This document shows, piece after piece, positions 1-7,724 of a stretch of 33,236 nucleotides of DNA. This DNA comes from Caryophanales bacterium UBA2298. Its GTDB lineage: Bacteria; Bacillota_I; Bacilli_A; Izemoplasmatales; Hujiaoplasmataceae. Each line of letters opens with the position of its first letter. Position 1 is the first letter of the stretch. The stretch spans positions 1 to 33,236 of the forward strand of contig DDWA01000026.1 in NCBI GenBank assembly GCA_002345425.1, read 5' to 3'. The translations under genes were made by a program, and so were the position numbers. The notes beneath the pieces were generated by a model. It had not been told where the DNA came from. It saw only the letters and a program-made list of their open reading frames with translations, and did not search any database.

Positions 1-19
1 ACAATTTCCTAAGAAATAA

Positions 20-52
20 AAAAAACACAGGGTGTGGAATCCTGTGTTTTTT
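20..52 (-). terminator. Terminator of the rplM-rpsI operon
   Basis: A six-base GC-containing stem (CACAGG at 26-31 with CCTGTG at 41-46) is extended by six A-T pairs on its outside. On the minus strand it ends in a run of T. It lies 13 bases past the rpsI stop codon, as expected for a Rho-independent terminator of the rplM-rpsI transcript. The A/T flanks are symmetric, so it could also act on transcripts entering from the left. Confidence 0.85.
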
Positions 53-64
53 AAATTTGGCATT

Positions 65-460
65 TTAACGTTTACTGAATTGCGATGCTTTACGTGCTTT
101 TTTAAGACCGTATTTTTTACGTTCTTTAACACGTGGGTCTCTTGTGATTAATCCAGCTGGTTTAAGAATTTTTCTGTATTCTGGGTTAACTTCTAACAAA
201 GCTCTTGTGATTCCTAAACGGATCGCTCCAGCTTGTCCGATAAGTCCTCCCCCATTAACATTAACAGAGATATCAAATGTATTTTCGTTTCCGGTTAAAA
301 CTAAAGGTTGTGAAACATCTAGTCTAGCTAGTGCTGAAGGAATATAGTCAACAAACTCACGTTCATTAACTGTAATCTTACCATCACCAGGTCTTAATAT
401 TACTCTTGCAACTGAAGATTTTCTTCTTCCAGTTCCGCGATACATAACAGATTTAGCCAT
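65..460 (-). CDS. rpsI: 30S ribosomal protein S9
   Basis: S9 of the small ribosomal subunit; its basic C-terminal tail reaches toward the P-site tRNA. The 131-residue product has the family's usual length. It has the N-terminal GTGRRKSSVARV segment, the GGG-IGQAGAIRLGI core around residues 69-85, and the basic tail ending in SKR. A clear AGGAGG lies about six bases upstream of the ATG. The gene follows rplM by nine bases, the standard rplM-rpsI pair, and is the last gene before a terminator. Nothing unusual is visible. Confidence 0.98.
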   Translation of the reverse strand: MAKSVMYRGTGRRKSSVARVILRPGDGKITVNEREFVDYIPSALARLDVSQPLVLTGNENTFDISVNVNGGGLIGQAGAIRLGITRALLEVNPEYRKILKPAGLITRDPRVKERKKYGLKKARKASQFSKR

Positions 461-469
461 TGTTTCCTC

Positions 470-904
470 CTATCCTCTTAGTTCCATAACAACAGGTTTT
501 TGAGCCTGATGTTTATGTTCTGCTCCCGCATAAACGAATAATTTTGTGTACATTTGATTTCCTAGTTTATTCTTTGGTAACATTCCCTTAATTGCTAACT
601 CAACCATTCTTGTTGGTTTTTCAGCCATTAAGACTTTAGCCGTTCTTTCTTTGAGTCCTCCTGGATAAGTTGAATGAGTATAATATTTTTTATCATTCCA
701 TTTATTACCAGTTAAGACGATTTGATCAGCGTTAATCACGATAACATAGTCGCCACAATCTACATGTGGTGTAAATGTTGGTTTATGTTTCCCTCTTAAT
801 ACTGTTGCTACTTCTGTAGCTAAACGACCTAATGTTTGTCCCGCTGCATCAACTACGAACCACTCGCGTTGAATTGTATTCTCATTTGCCATAAATGTTT
901 TCAT
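470..904 (-). CDS. rplM: 50S ribosomal protein L13
   Basis: L13 is an early-assembly protein of the large subunit. The 144 residues include VDAAGQTLGRLAT near the N-terminus, LRGKHKPTFTPHVDCGD, the PGGLK motif, LAIKGMLPKNKLG, and the C-terminal AQKP...ELRG ending typical of Firmicutes. The ATG at 904 is chosen because AGGAGGT lies six bases upstream. An internal Met at residue 5 would be too far from it. The gene is first in a two-gene operon with rpsI, under a strong promoter and a roughly 55-base leader that may be the L13 autoregulatory element. Confidence 0.98.
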   Translation of the reverse strand: MKTFMANENTIQREWFVVDAAGQTLGRLATEVATVLRGKHKPTFTPHVDCGDYVIVINADQIVLTGNKWNDKKYYTHSTYPGGLKERTAKVLMAEKPTRMVELAIKGMLPKNKLGNQMYTKLFVYAGAEHKHQAQKPVVMELRG

Positions 905-960
905 TTTATACCTCCTTAAATTTTTTAAAGAGCTAGTGGGCTATAAAATAAAAATGTACC
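905..960 (-). promoter_or_regulatory. 5' leader of rplM, candidate L13 leader RNA
   Basis: The stretch between the inferred transcription start and the rplM Shine-Dalgarno is about 50 bases and AT-rich, with one GC-rich island (AGCCCACTAGCTC in the minus-strand sense). Firmicutes rplM transcripts often carry a short L13-binding leader (Rfam L13_leader) of about this size. Length, position and the conserved-looking island fit, but I could not verify the secondary structure, so this is inference. Confidence 0.4.
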
Positions 961-966
961 TTTAAT

Positions 967-995
967 ATGATACCATTTGTCTATAATTAAGTCAA
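967..995 (-). promoter_or_regulatory. Promoter of rplM-rpsI
   Basis: On the minus strand, TTGACT (990-995) and TATCAT (967-972) are separated by 17 bases. A TG one base before the -10 makes it an extended -10. This fits a housekeeping sigma-A promoter very well. No terminator is visible between the metG stop and this promoter, so some readthrough from metG is possible. Confidence 0.85.
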
Positions 996-1026
996 CAAAT
1001 ATTCTCTGTATTAAAAAGATAATTTT

Positions 1027-2979
1027 TTAGCTTATTTTGTCCCCTGGTTCCATATTTTTATTTGCTTCAATTACATAGAGTTTGCCATCTTTATCCTCGC
1101 CAGCTAAAATCATTCCTTCGGAAAGAATACCTCTAAGTTTAACTGGTTTTAAGTTGCAAACTACTAATACATTTTTACCAACAAGGGTCTCAGGTTTGTA
1201 ATCATTAGCTATTCCTGAAACGATGCTTCTAACTTTATCACCGGTATCGATAGAAAAGACTAAAAGTTTTTTTGCGTCAGGATGATTCTTTCCTTCTAAA
1301 ACCTTTCCAACTCTGATGTCGTTTTTAGCAAAGTCGTCAATTGTAATTTCTGGTAGAATTTCTGGTTTAGGTTTTTCTTCTATTTGCGGCTTGCGATTTT
1401 GATCCATCATCGCTTTGATGTTTTGTTCTTCTTTTTCTTGGTCTAATCTAGGGAAAAGATGGTCTGGTTTTTCCACGACGGTGTAAGTTTCTTTTTTTCC
1501 AAACTCATAGCTATTAAAACTTGTAAATTCATCTTCAACATTAAGCATTTTGAAAACTTTAGGACAAGTTTCGATAAGTACAGGAATATACATGATATTA
1601 ATCAGCCTAATACTCTCTAAAAGATGGTACATTACTGATTCAAGAACATTTTGCAATTCTTTGTCTTTTGCTAATTCCCAAGGGAATGTATCATCGATTA
1701 ATTTATTGGTTCTTTTTACCAAAGCACTTACTTCTAAAAGTGCTGCGGCAATTTTAAATTCGTCCATATTTTGTTGGTAATTGACAAAGACTTCTTTAGC
1801 TGTATTTCTCAGTTCTTCTTCGTGCTTATTATATTCATGATTATGTTTAATATTTTTGACTGTTCCTTTAAAATACTTATTGACCATCGAGATAGTACGA
1901 GAAACTAAATTACCGAAGTCATTTACTAAGTCAGTATTTACTCTGGCAACATAATCGCTAGGAGTAAATGATCCATCATGACCATAATTCAATTCACGGA
2001 CGATGTAATATCTAAAAGCATCTAAACCATATTTATTAACTAATTGATCTGGATAAATAACGTTGCCTTTTGATTTAGAAATTTTACTATCTTTCATCAA
2101 ATACCAGCCATGTGCAAACAGTCTAAATTTAATCGGTATATCTAGAGCCATCAACATAATTGGCCAATAGATAGCGTGAAATCTTAAAATATCTTTTCCG
2201 ACCACATGAATTACTTCATCGCCGTTAAGCCAATATTTTTGAAATAGACTATCATTTTTAGAGCCATAACCCAAAGCAGTAATATAATTGCTTAAAGCAT
2301 CAATCCAAACATAAACTACGTGTGCTGGGTTTGATTTAACTTTAATTCCCCAATTAAATGCAGTCCTAGAGACACTTAAATCGTTCAGTCCGGATTTGAC
2401 GAATTGAACTACTTCGTTTTTTCTCGTTTCTGGGACGATGAAATCTGGGTTATCTTCAATAAATTGCAATAAACGATCTTGGTATTTTCCAAGTCTTAAA
2501 AAGTATGTTTCTTCTTTTAAAACAATGGTTTCCAAACCGCAATCTGGACATAAATTATCATTTACTAATTGAGTTTTAGTGAAATATGATTCGCAAGAAA
2601 CACAGTAATTGCCTGTATATTCGCCTAAATAAATATCGTCATTAGCTAGAAGTTTTTCAAAGATATCTTCCACAACCATTTCGTGTCTTTTTTCCGTGGT
2701 ACGGATAAAATCATCATTTGTTATTTTTAATCTTTCCCATAAATCTTGAGCCAACTTTGCATAGTAATCAACCGATTCTTGTGGAGTCAGATTGTTCTTT
2801 TTTGCTGTTTCTTCAATTTTTTGACCGTGCTCATCATTACCTGTCAAAAAACGACTATCATAGCCTTGTAATTGTTTGTACCGCTTAAGGCTATCACAAA
2901 GACAAGTGGTATAAGCGGAACCAATATGAAATTTTCCACTAGGGTAGTAGATTGGGGTTGTAATATAAAATGTTTTCAC
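1027..2979 (-). CDS. metG: Methionyl-tRNA synthetase with C-terminal tRNA-binding domain
   Basis: Charges tRNA-Met with methionine. The 650 residues comprise a class I catalytic domain, an anticodon-binding helical domain (about 370-500), and a C-terminal OB-fold EMAP/Arc1p-like tRNA-binding domain (about 545-648, including VGKVLEGKNHPDAKKL). The nucleotide-binding signature reads HIGS (18-21) instead of HIGH. The KMSKS loop is KISKS (299-303). The zinc knuckle is present as C126, C129, C144 and C147. Translation starts at GTG, with GAGGTGA six bases upstream. It is the last gene of the tmk-holB-ricT-trmN6-rsmI-DJ-1 run and has no obvious terminator. In Bacillus metG also lies near rsmI. Confidence 0.97.
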   Translation of the reverse strand: MKTFYITTPIYYPSGKFHIGSAYTTCLCDSLKRYKQLQGYDSRFLTGNDEHGQKIEETAKKNNLTPQESVDYYAKLAQDLWERLKITNDDFIRTTEKRHEMVVEDIFEKLLANDDIYLGEYTGNYCVSCESYFTKTQLVNDNLCPDCGLETIVLKEETYFLRLGKYQDRLLQFIEDNPDFIVPETRKNEVVQFVKSGLNDLSVSRTAFNWGIKVKSNPAHVVYVWIDALSNYITALGYGSKNDSLFQKYWLNGDEVIHVVGKDILRFHAIYWPIMLMALDIPIKFRLFAHGWYLMKDSKISKSKGNVIYPDQLVNKYGLDAFRYYIVRELNYGHDGSFTPSDYVARVNTDLVNDFGNLVSRTISMVNKYFKGTVKNIKHNHEYNKHEEELRNTAKEVFVNYQQNMDEFKIAAALLEVSALVKRTNKLIDDTFPWELAKDKELQNVLESVMYHLLESIRLINIMYIPVLIETCPKVFKMLNVEDEFTSFNSYEFGKKETYTVVEKPDHLFPRLDQEKEEQNIKAMMDQNRKPQIEEKPKPEILPEITIDDFAKNDIRVGKVLEGKNHPDAKKLLVFSIDTGDKVRSIVSGIANDYKPETLVGKNVLVVCNLKPVKLRGILSEGMILAGEDKDGKLYVIEANKNMEPGDKIS

Positions 2980-3001
2980 TAAAAGTCACCTCATATAATC
3001 T

Positions 3002-3541
3002 TTAAAAATATAAATTTTTCTTAAATTTTTCTAATGCCGCTTCTCCATTGATAGTCTTGATTATTTCAAAGACAAAATCATAAACTGCGCCAGCACTTCT
3101 AGCAGTAATAAATCTTCCATCAGAAACAGCCTTTGCATCAACTCTAATAGCGTTACCCATTTCTTTTTCTGTTCCCGGGAATGAAATGTATTTTTTATTG
3201 TCTAAAAGTCCCATTAAACCATAAATTGTTGGTGCTGCACAAATTGCCAACATCCACTTATTGTGCTTATGAAAATCATTAACTACATTTTTAACTATTT
3301 CGTTTTCTCTTAAAGCATAAGCGGCTCTACCGCCAGGAAGGAAAATACCATCATAATTGTCAACTTCTAAATTTTTGATATTTTTTAAGTCAGTCACGAC
3401 TGTATGATAAGAACCTTCAACATTCTTGTTGTTATAGACACTGATGAAATCGACTTCAAAACCGGCTCTTCTTAGTAAAGCGCTGGTTCCCAAAGCTTCA
3501 ATGTCTTCAAAACCATCAGCTAATAAACATGCGAATCTCAT
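3002..3541 (-). CDS. DJ-1/PfpI family protein
   Basis: A 179-residue flavodoxin-like protein of the DJ-1/ThiJ/PfpI superfamily. The nucleophile elbow is AICAAP with the likely reactive cysteine at C101. An acidic residue at E15 corresponds to the conserved glutamate that lowers the cysteine pKa in DJ-1, and the IFLPGG motif is at about 66-71. Such proteins are variously reported as redox sensors, chaperones or glyoxalase/deglycase-like enzymes, and the substrate cannot be read from sequence. AGGAGG lies upstream of the ATG. It sits one base after rsmI and before metG, an unusual partner for this cluster, so co-transcription is probable. Confidence 0.9.
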   Translation of the reverse strand: MRFACLLADGFEDIEALGTSALLRRAGFEVDFISVYNNKNVEGSYHTVVTDLKNIKNLEVDNYDGIFLPGGRAAYALRENEIVKNVVNDFHKHNKWMLAICAAPTIYGLMGLLDNKKYISFPGTEKEMGNAIRVDAKAVSDGRFITARSAGAVYDFVFEIIKTINGEAALEKFKKNLYF

Positions 3542-3542
3542 C

Positions 3543-4397
3543 TTAATTGTCCTCCTTAATTTTATTTTCTAAATATTCTTGATAAATCTTATTTTTAGGT
3601 ATATTTGTCATTTCTGAAACTGTTTTCATCGCTTCAGTTTTCTTCAACCCTGAGGTTATGAAAAAATCAACTTGTTCTACTATCGATAAACTGTTTTCTT
3701 GTTTGCCGTGATATCCTTCAACGATTACAACTAGTTCACCTTTAAGTTCGTCCAGCAAGTCATACTCACTCAGTTTACCACTAATTATTTCCTCAAAAGC
3801 TTTAGAAATCTCTCTAGCAATAACAAAATTGCGATCTCCTAAAACCTTATACATATCTTTTAAAGTATTCTTGATTCTATGAATTGCTTCATAAAAGACA
3901 AGGGTTTCTGGGTAATAGGAAACACGTTCAAGTTCTTGAATTCTTTTATTGGTTTTTGTATCTAAAAAACCAAGAAAAATAAAAGGTAAAGTTTTTATGC
4001 CGGACATTAATAATCCCGGAAGCAAGGCATTAGCTCCAGGTAAAGCTATAACATTAAAACCAGCTTTCATAACTTCTTGAACCAAGATAAATCCAGGATC
4101 GCTCAAAAGCGGCATTCCAGCATCTGAGACCAAACCAACATTTAAACCATTTTTTAAATGTTCTAGTACTTCTTCATTTCGTTTAAGTTCATTATGCTCG
4201 TGAAAGGAAGTTAATTGTTGATCGATTTGATGATAATTCAACAATTTCTTTGTAACTCTAGTATCTTCAGCATAAAGAACATTAACAGATTTTAGTATTT
4301 TTAGGGAGCGCAAAGTAATATCCTCTAGATTACCAATCGGAGTTGGTATTAAATAAAGACATGATTTTTCATTTTGATAGTTAAGATTTCTTAACAT
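3543..4397 (-). CDS. rsmI: 16S rRNA (cytidine1402-2'-O)-methyltransferase
   Basis: RsmI methylates the ribose 2'-OH of C1402 in 16S rRNA near the decoding centre, using SAM. It belongs to the tetrapyrrole-methylase (class III) fold. Motifs seen are PTPIGNLEDIT, YAEDTR, SDAGMPLLSDPG and LVFYEAIHRI. I chose the ATG at 4397 (284 aa) because the Shine-Dalgarno AGGAG is nine bases upstream. The in-frame ATG at 4406 abuts that site directly, so the 287-aa version is less likely. The gene overlaps the end of trmN6 and keeps the Bacillus yabB-yabC order without the intervening yazA. Confidence 0.95.
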   Translation of the reverse strand: MLRNLNYQNEKSCLYLIPTPIGNLEDITLRSLKILKSVNVLYAEDTRVTKKLLNYHQIDQQLTSFHEHNELKRNEEVLEHLKNGLNVGLVSDAGMPLLSDPGFILVQEVMKAGFNVIALPGANALLPGLLMSGIKTLPFIFLGFLDTKTNKRIQELERVSYYPETLVFYEAIHRIKNTLKDMYKVLGDRNFVIAREISKAFEEIISGKLSEYDLLDELKGELVVIVEGYHGKQENSLSIVEQVDFFITSGLKKTEAMKTVSEMTNIPKNKIYQEYLENKIKEDN

Positions 4398-5139
4398 AAT
4401 TTTCATCTCCTAAATGAAAAATCCGTTTTATTTCTTCGGTATATTCACCTTCTTGATTATATACATAAAGTGGTTCCATAACTTTCACACTGCCTAGTTT
4501 TCCATTATAACGCGCCTCTATCAAAACCATCAATGCCTCATTACCCGGCTTTGTATAAACAAATCTAAGTCGTTTAATCACAAATCTTTGTTCTTGAAGG
4601 TCTTTGATTATTTCTTCTAAACGATTAGCTCTATGGATGAAGTATAAAGCTCCACTGGTTTTTAACATCTTCTTTGTCGCTTCAATGATTTCTTTAAAAG
4701 TAATTGACAATTCATGTCTTGATAGTGACAAGCTTTCTTTTTGATTAATCATTTTTAATTCGTTAACCTTAAAGAAAGGCGGATTAGAAACTACAACATC
4801 AAAACTACTTGGTGAGAAATAAGTTTGGATGTCTTTAATGTTGTGGTTAAATACTTCTATTTGATTTTCCAGTTTATTTATTTTTATACTTTCTTGAGCT
4901 AAATCAATAACCTCTTTTTGAATATCAACACCATATAATTGAATTGATGTTTTCAAAGACAAATAAAGTAGTATCGCTCCAGCTCCACAACCTAATTCCA
5001 ACAGTTTCTTAGCTCTTTGATTGACTTCTACAAAATCAGCTAATAACAAAGAATCTAGTGAGAAACGAAAAGTATTAGCTTTTTGTAAAATTTTCAAACC
5101 ATCATAAGCCATTAAATCATGAGTTAAAATCTCATTCAT
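4381..5139 (-). CDS. trmN6: tRNA1(Val) (adenine37-N6)-methyltransferase family protein
   Basis: A 252-residue Rossmann-fold SAM methyltransferase of the YabB/YfiC (TrmN6) family. The SAM-binding loop ELGCGAG is at about 48-54, and the amino-methyltransferase catalytic motif NPPFF is at about 119-123. This motif is typical of N6-adenine methylation. The position downstream of ricT and overlapping rsmI matches yabB in Bacillus subtilis. GAGAGGA lies upstream of the ATG, inside the end of ricT. The exact tRNA substrate is inferred from family only. Confidence 0.9.
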   Translation of the reverse strand: MNEILTHDLMAYDGLKILQKANTFRFSLDSLLLADFVEVNQRAKKLLELGCGAGAILLYLSLKTSIQLYGVDIQKEVIDLAQESIKINKLENQIEVFNHNIKDIQTYFSPSSFDVVVSNPPFFKVNELKMINQKESLSLSRHELSITFKEIIEATKKMLKTSGALYFIHRANRLEEIIKDLQEQRFVIKRLRFVYTKPGNEALMVLIEARYNGKLGSVKVMEPLYVYNQEGEYTEEIKRIFHLGDENYVKKS

Positions 5140-5140
5140 C

Positions 5141-5989
5141 TTAATCCTCTCGATTCAATAAAACTGAAGCGTCATCGGATAATTCTTCTTTTGTATCTGC
5201 AATTTCATTAATATCATAGTCTTTATTCGTTCCGTCTTTGAATTGAATGGTCGCTGATTGCATACTATAGTTGATGTCAACTACTTTACCTCTACCATCT
5301 AAAGTCCAAACCATAGAATTAATGTTAGGCATTTGTTTCTTAAAGTCACGATAGTTTTCATCTTCATAACGAATACAACATAATAACTTCCCGCAGATAC
5401 CGGATATGTTGCTAGGGTTTAAAGAAAGATTTTGATTTTTAGCCATTTTGATTGATACTGGTTCGAATTCTCTTAAGAAAGTAGTGCAGCAGGTTTGTCT
5501 TCCACAAGGTCCGACACCACCGATAACCTTGGCTCCATCCCTAGCTCCTACTTGTCTGAGTTCTATTCTTACATGAAATTCATTGGCTAAATCTTTAACT
5601 AACTCACGAAAATCAACTCTGCCTTCAGCGGTAAAATAAATGATTAACTTAGAACGGTCTAAGGTGTATTCACAATTAAGAAGTTTCATATCTAGTTGAT
5701 TTTGTCTAACAAACTCAGAAGTTTTCTTCATTACATAAGGTTCTTTATCGATGTTTTCCTTATGTGTTTTTAAGTCTTCAAAATTCGCAAGTCTTAAAAT
5801 CGGTTTTAGTGGTGATACTATTTCTTCATTACTAATATTCATAATATCGGAAACCACTTCTCCTAATTCGAAGCCTCTGATCGTTTCGACGACTACTGAA
5901 TCGCCTATTTTTAAATCTAGGTCGTTAGTTGAGAAGTAATATTTTTTTCCTAAATAATTAAACTGTATCGCTACGACTTGATGTTGCAT
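5141..5989 (-). CDS. ricT: PSP1-domain protein RicT (YaaT)
   Basis: A PSP1 C-terminal-domain protein of 282 residues. In B. subtilis RicT (YaaT) forms the Fe-S Ric complex with RicA and RicF, which supports RNase Y-dependent mRNA maturation and phosphorelay processes. Conserved cysteines are at C106, C162, C167, C168, C199, C204 and C205, in the PCGRQTCC and CGKLLCC motifs. These fit iron-sulfur cluster binding. The start overlaps the holB 3' end by 32 bases, with AGAGG eight bases upstream. The flanking holB and trmN6 are the usual neighbours. The initiation-control gene yabA, often next, is absent. Confidence 0.93.
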   Translation of the reverse strand: MQHQVVAIQFNYLGKKYYFSTNDLDLKIGDSVVVETIRGFELGEVVSDIMNISNEEIVSPLKPILRLANFEDLKTHKENIDKEPYVMKKTSEFVRQNQLDMKLLNCEYTLDRSKLIIYFTAEGRVDFRELVKDLANEFHVRIELRQVGARDGAKVIGGVGPCGRQTCCTTFLREFEPVSIKMAKNQNLSLNPSNISGICGKLLCCIRYEDENYRDFKKQMPNINSMVWTLDGRGKVVDINYSMQSATIQFKDGTNKDYDINEIADTKEELSDDASVLLNRED

Positions 5990-6983
5990 ATTTATAACCT
6001 CTTTCTAAACTCATAAGCAGTTTATTGAAAGCTAACTGCGAATTGATATTATATTTTAATTTCATTGATAAATCTAGCATTTCTTGTAAATATTCTTGAG
6101 CTTGGTATTTATTAATCTTTTTTGCTAATTTTGTTATTGTTTCTTTATGGTCGATGAACATAATTTCATCTTCATAATTAATTTTGTAAGTCAAAATATC
6201 TTTTTGATAAAAGATTAACAAATTCAAAAAGATATCAATGTTTTCGTTGGTATTAAGAAGCTTTTCTGCCTGCAGAAAACTAATGATTGAAGATTGATCT
6301 TTTAGTAACATATTTTGAAATATTTCTGTAACCAGGAGATAGATTTCTTCTGTCTCTTTGTTTTTTACCAGTTTTTCGGCAGTGTCAATATCAGAAGTAT
6401 ATTGGCTGATAATTGATGCGAATGTTTCTTTGACATCAAGACTCATTAAATGATTTTTTATTAAATCCCTGTCAACAGGTAAAAAATGGATTGTTTCCGC
6501 TCTGGAAATAATCGTTGAAAGCAGTGTGTGAATATTTTCGGTGATGAGAATTTGATATACTTCTTGGCCTGGTTCTTCCATTGTTTTTAATAGCGTGTTA
6601 GCCGAACTTTGATTAAAACGATCAGCATCAATTACAATATAAACTCTTGGGCCCGGTTCTAAGGATGCCTTAGCTAATTCTTGAATTAAATTACTAATAA
6701 CTTCTTTTTTTATTGTTTTACCTGGCGGGTCGATGAGAAATAGATTAGGATGAGTTAGGTTATCGACTCTTTTACAATTATGGCATTCATTACAAGGAGT
6801 TAAGTCTTTTAAATCCGTACATAAAAGGGTCTTTGCGAAAAAAATCGCAACCCCTTTTTTCCTTGTGCCTTTTGGGCCTTCAAAGATGTAAGAATGAGAA
6901 ACACGGTTTAACTTAATGCTGTTAGTTAAGATTCGAGCTACGCCTTCTTGATATTTTTGGACTTCTTCCCAAGTTTTGAACAT
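5958..6983 (-). CDS. holB: DNA polymerase III delta' subunit
   Basis: The delta' subunit is a clamp-loader component that helps place the sliding clamp on DNA. The 341-residue product has an AAA+ N-terminal domain with a degenerate P-loop, GPKGTRKK (36-43). A four-cysteine zinc module follows (C55, C64, C67, C70), then the LLKTMEEP motif (131-138), and ISRA in place of the usual SRC at about 160. A non-ATP-binding P-loop is normal in this subunit. AGGAG precedes the ATG. The gene lies eight bases after tmk; the PII-like darA gene often found between them is missing. Confidence 0.93.
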   Translation of the reverse strand: MFKTWEEVQKYQEGVARILTNSIKLNRVSHSYIFEGPKGTRKKGVAIFFAKTLLCTDLKDLTPCNECHNCKRVDNLTHPNLFLIDPPGKTIKKEVISNLIQELAKASLEPGPRVYIVIDADRFNQSSANTLLKTMEEPGQEVYQILITENIHTLLSTIISRAETIHFLPVDRDLIKNHLMSLDVKETFASIISQYTSDIDTAEKLVKNKETEEIYLLVTEIFQNMLLKDQSSIISFLQAEKLLNTNENIDIFLNLLIFYQKDILTYKINYEDEIMFIDHKETITKLAKKINKYQAQEYLQEMLDLSMKLKYNINSQLAFNKLLMSLERGYKYATSSRSDTV

Positions 6984-6991
6984 ACTGTCTC

Positions 6992-7612
6992 CTAAAGAAT
7001 TTTGTTGATTAAAGCAATTGTTTCTTCTACAACTAAATTAAGGTCTTGTTCACCGTTGACCATCTTAATTCTATCATACTTTTTGGCTAATTCTAAATAG
7101 CCATCATAAATCATTTGATGGAAATGTAAATCTTCCAGGTCCAAACGGTTTACTTCGCGATTAGGGGTTTGAAATACGCGCTTCAAGCCAACTTCAGGTC
7201 TAACGTTAACAAATACCGTCAAATCTGGTAAAGCGTCTTCAATCGCAAAATAATTGATGTCATAGACCTTGTCAATACCAATATTTCTAGCATAACCTTG
7301 ATAAATCAAAGAACTATCTACAAAGCGATCGCAAAGAACAATCATATTCTTCGCTAAAGCAGGTTTGATTTTTTCAACTAGATGTTGTCTTCTTGCCGCT
7401 GCAAAAAGCAGGGCCTCAGTTCTTGGGTCCATCTCTGTGTTTTCTTTATTTAAAAGGATATCACGGATTTTTTCAGAGATAGCTATACCTCCCGGCTCTC
7501 TAGTAACCATTACCTGATAACCTTGAGATTCATAATATTTTTTAACTTCCTTAATAACAGAAGTTTTTCCGGAACCTTCGGTGCCTTCAAAAGTAACAAA
7601 TTTTCCCTTCAC
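6992..7612 (-). CDS. tmk: Thymidylate kinase
   Basis: Converts dTMP to dTDP for dTTP synthesis. The 206 residues have the P-loop EGTEGSGKT (9-17), TREPGG (37-42) and the DRF motif (95-97), followed by DSSLIYQGYARN, as in bacterial TMPK. The start is GTG, with AGGTGA upstream. It is the first gene of a seven-gene leftward run ending at metG and is divergent from the znuCB pair. Confidence 0.97.
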   Translation of the reverse strand: MKGKFVTFEGTEGSGKTSVIKEVKKYYESQGYQVMVTREPGGIAISEKIRDILLNKENTEMDPRTEALLFAAARRQHLVEKIKPALAKNMIVLCDRFVDSSLIYQGYARNIGIDKVYDINYFAIEDALPDLTVFVNVRPEVGLKRVFQTPNREVNRLDLEDLHFHQMIYDGYLELAKKYDRIKMVNGEQDLNLVVEETIALINKIL

Positions 7613-7636
7613 TTACTATCACCTGCTTACTATTAC

Positions 7637-7665
7637 ATTATCTCATAAATCAACGTTTTTTTAAA
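7637..7665 (-). promoter_or_regulatory. Putative promoter of the tmk operon
   Basis: On the minus strand, TTTAAA (7660-7665) and GATAAT (7637-7642) lie 17 bases apart, with a TG preceding the -10. The -35 matches consensus at four of six positions and the -10 at five of six. Its position 25 bases upstream of the GTG start is suitable. No better candidate is visible in the divergent intergenic region. Confidence 0.5.
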
Positions 7666-7674
7666 TAAAATTAT

Positions 7675-7703
7675 TTCATTAAAATATCTTAATATGTTAC
7701 AAT
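7675..7703 (+). promoter_or_regulatory. Putative promoter of the metal ABC transporter genes
   Basis: TACAAT at 7698-7703 with an upstream TG gives a good extended -10. The -35 (TTCATT, 17 bases upstream) is weak, which suggests dependence on the extended -10 or on an activator. It lies 21 bases upstream of the ATG. I saw no convincing palindromic Zur or MntR box overlapping it. Confidence 0.55.
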
Positions 7704-7724
7704 ATATCAAGAGGGTGGTCAAGA

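Noticed and set aside
2980..3001. T-box or SAM-type riboswitch upstream of metG
   Set aside because: The gap to the preceding gene is only 22 bases, too short for any such element, and metG is internal to an operon.
5958..6983. Possible loss of function in holB because the P-loop reads GPKGTRKK
   Set aside because: Delta' subunits do not need to bind ATP and often have degenerate P-loops. Length, zinc module and other motifs are intact.
7666..7724. Zur or MntR operator at the metal transporter promoter
   Set aside because: The region is AT-rich with partial repeats (GATAT at both ends of one stretch), but they are not in inverted orientation and match no known Zur or MntR consensus.
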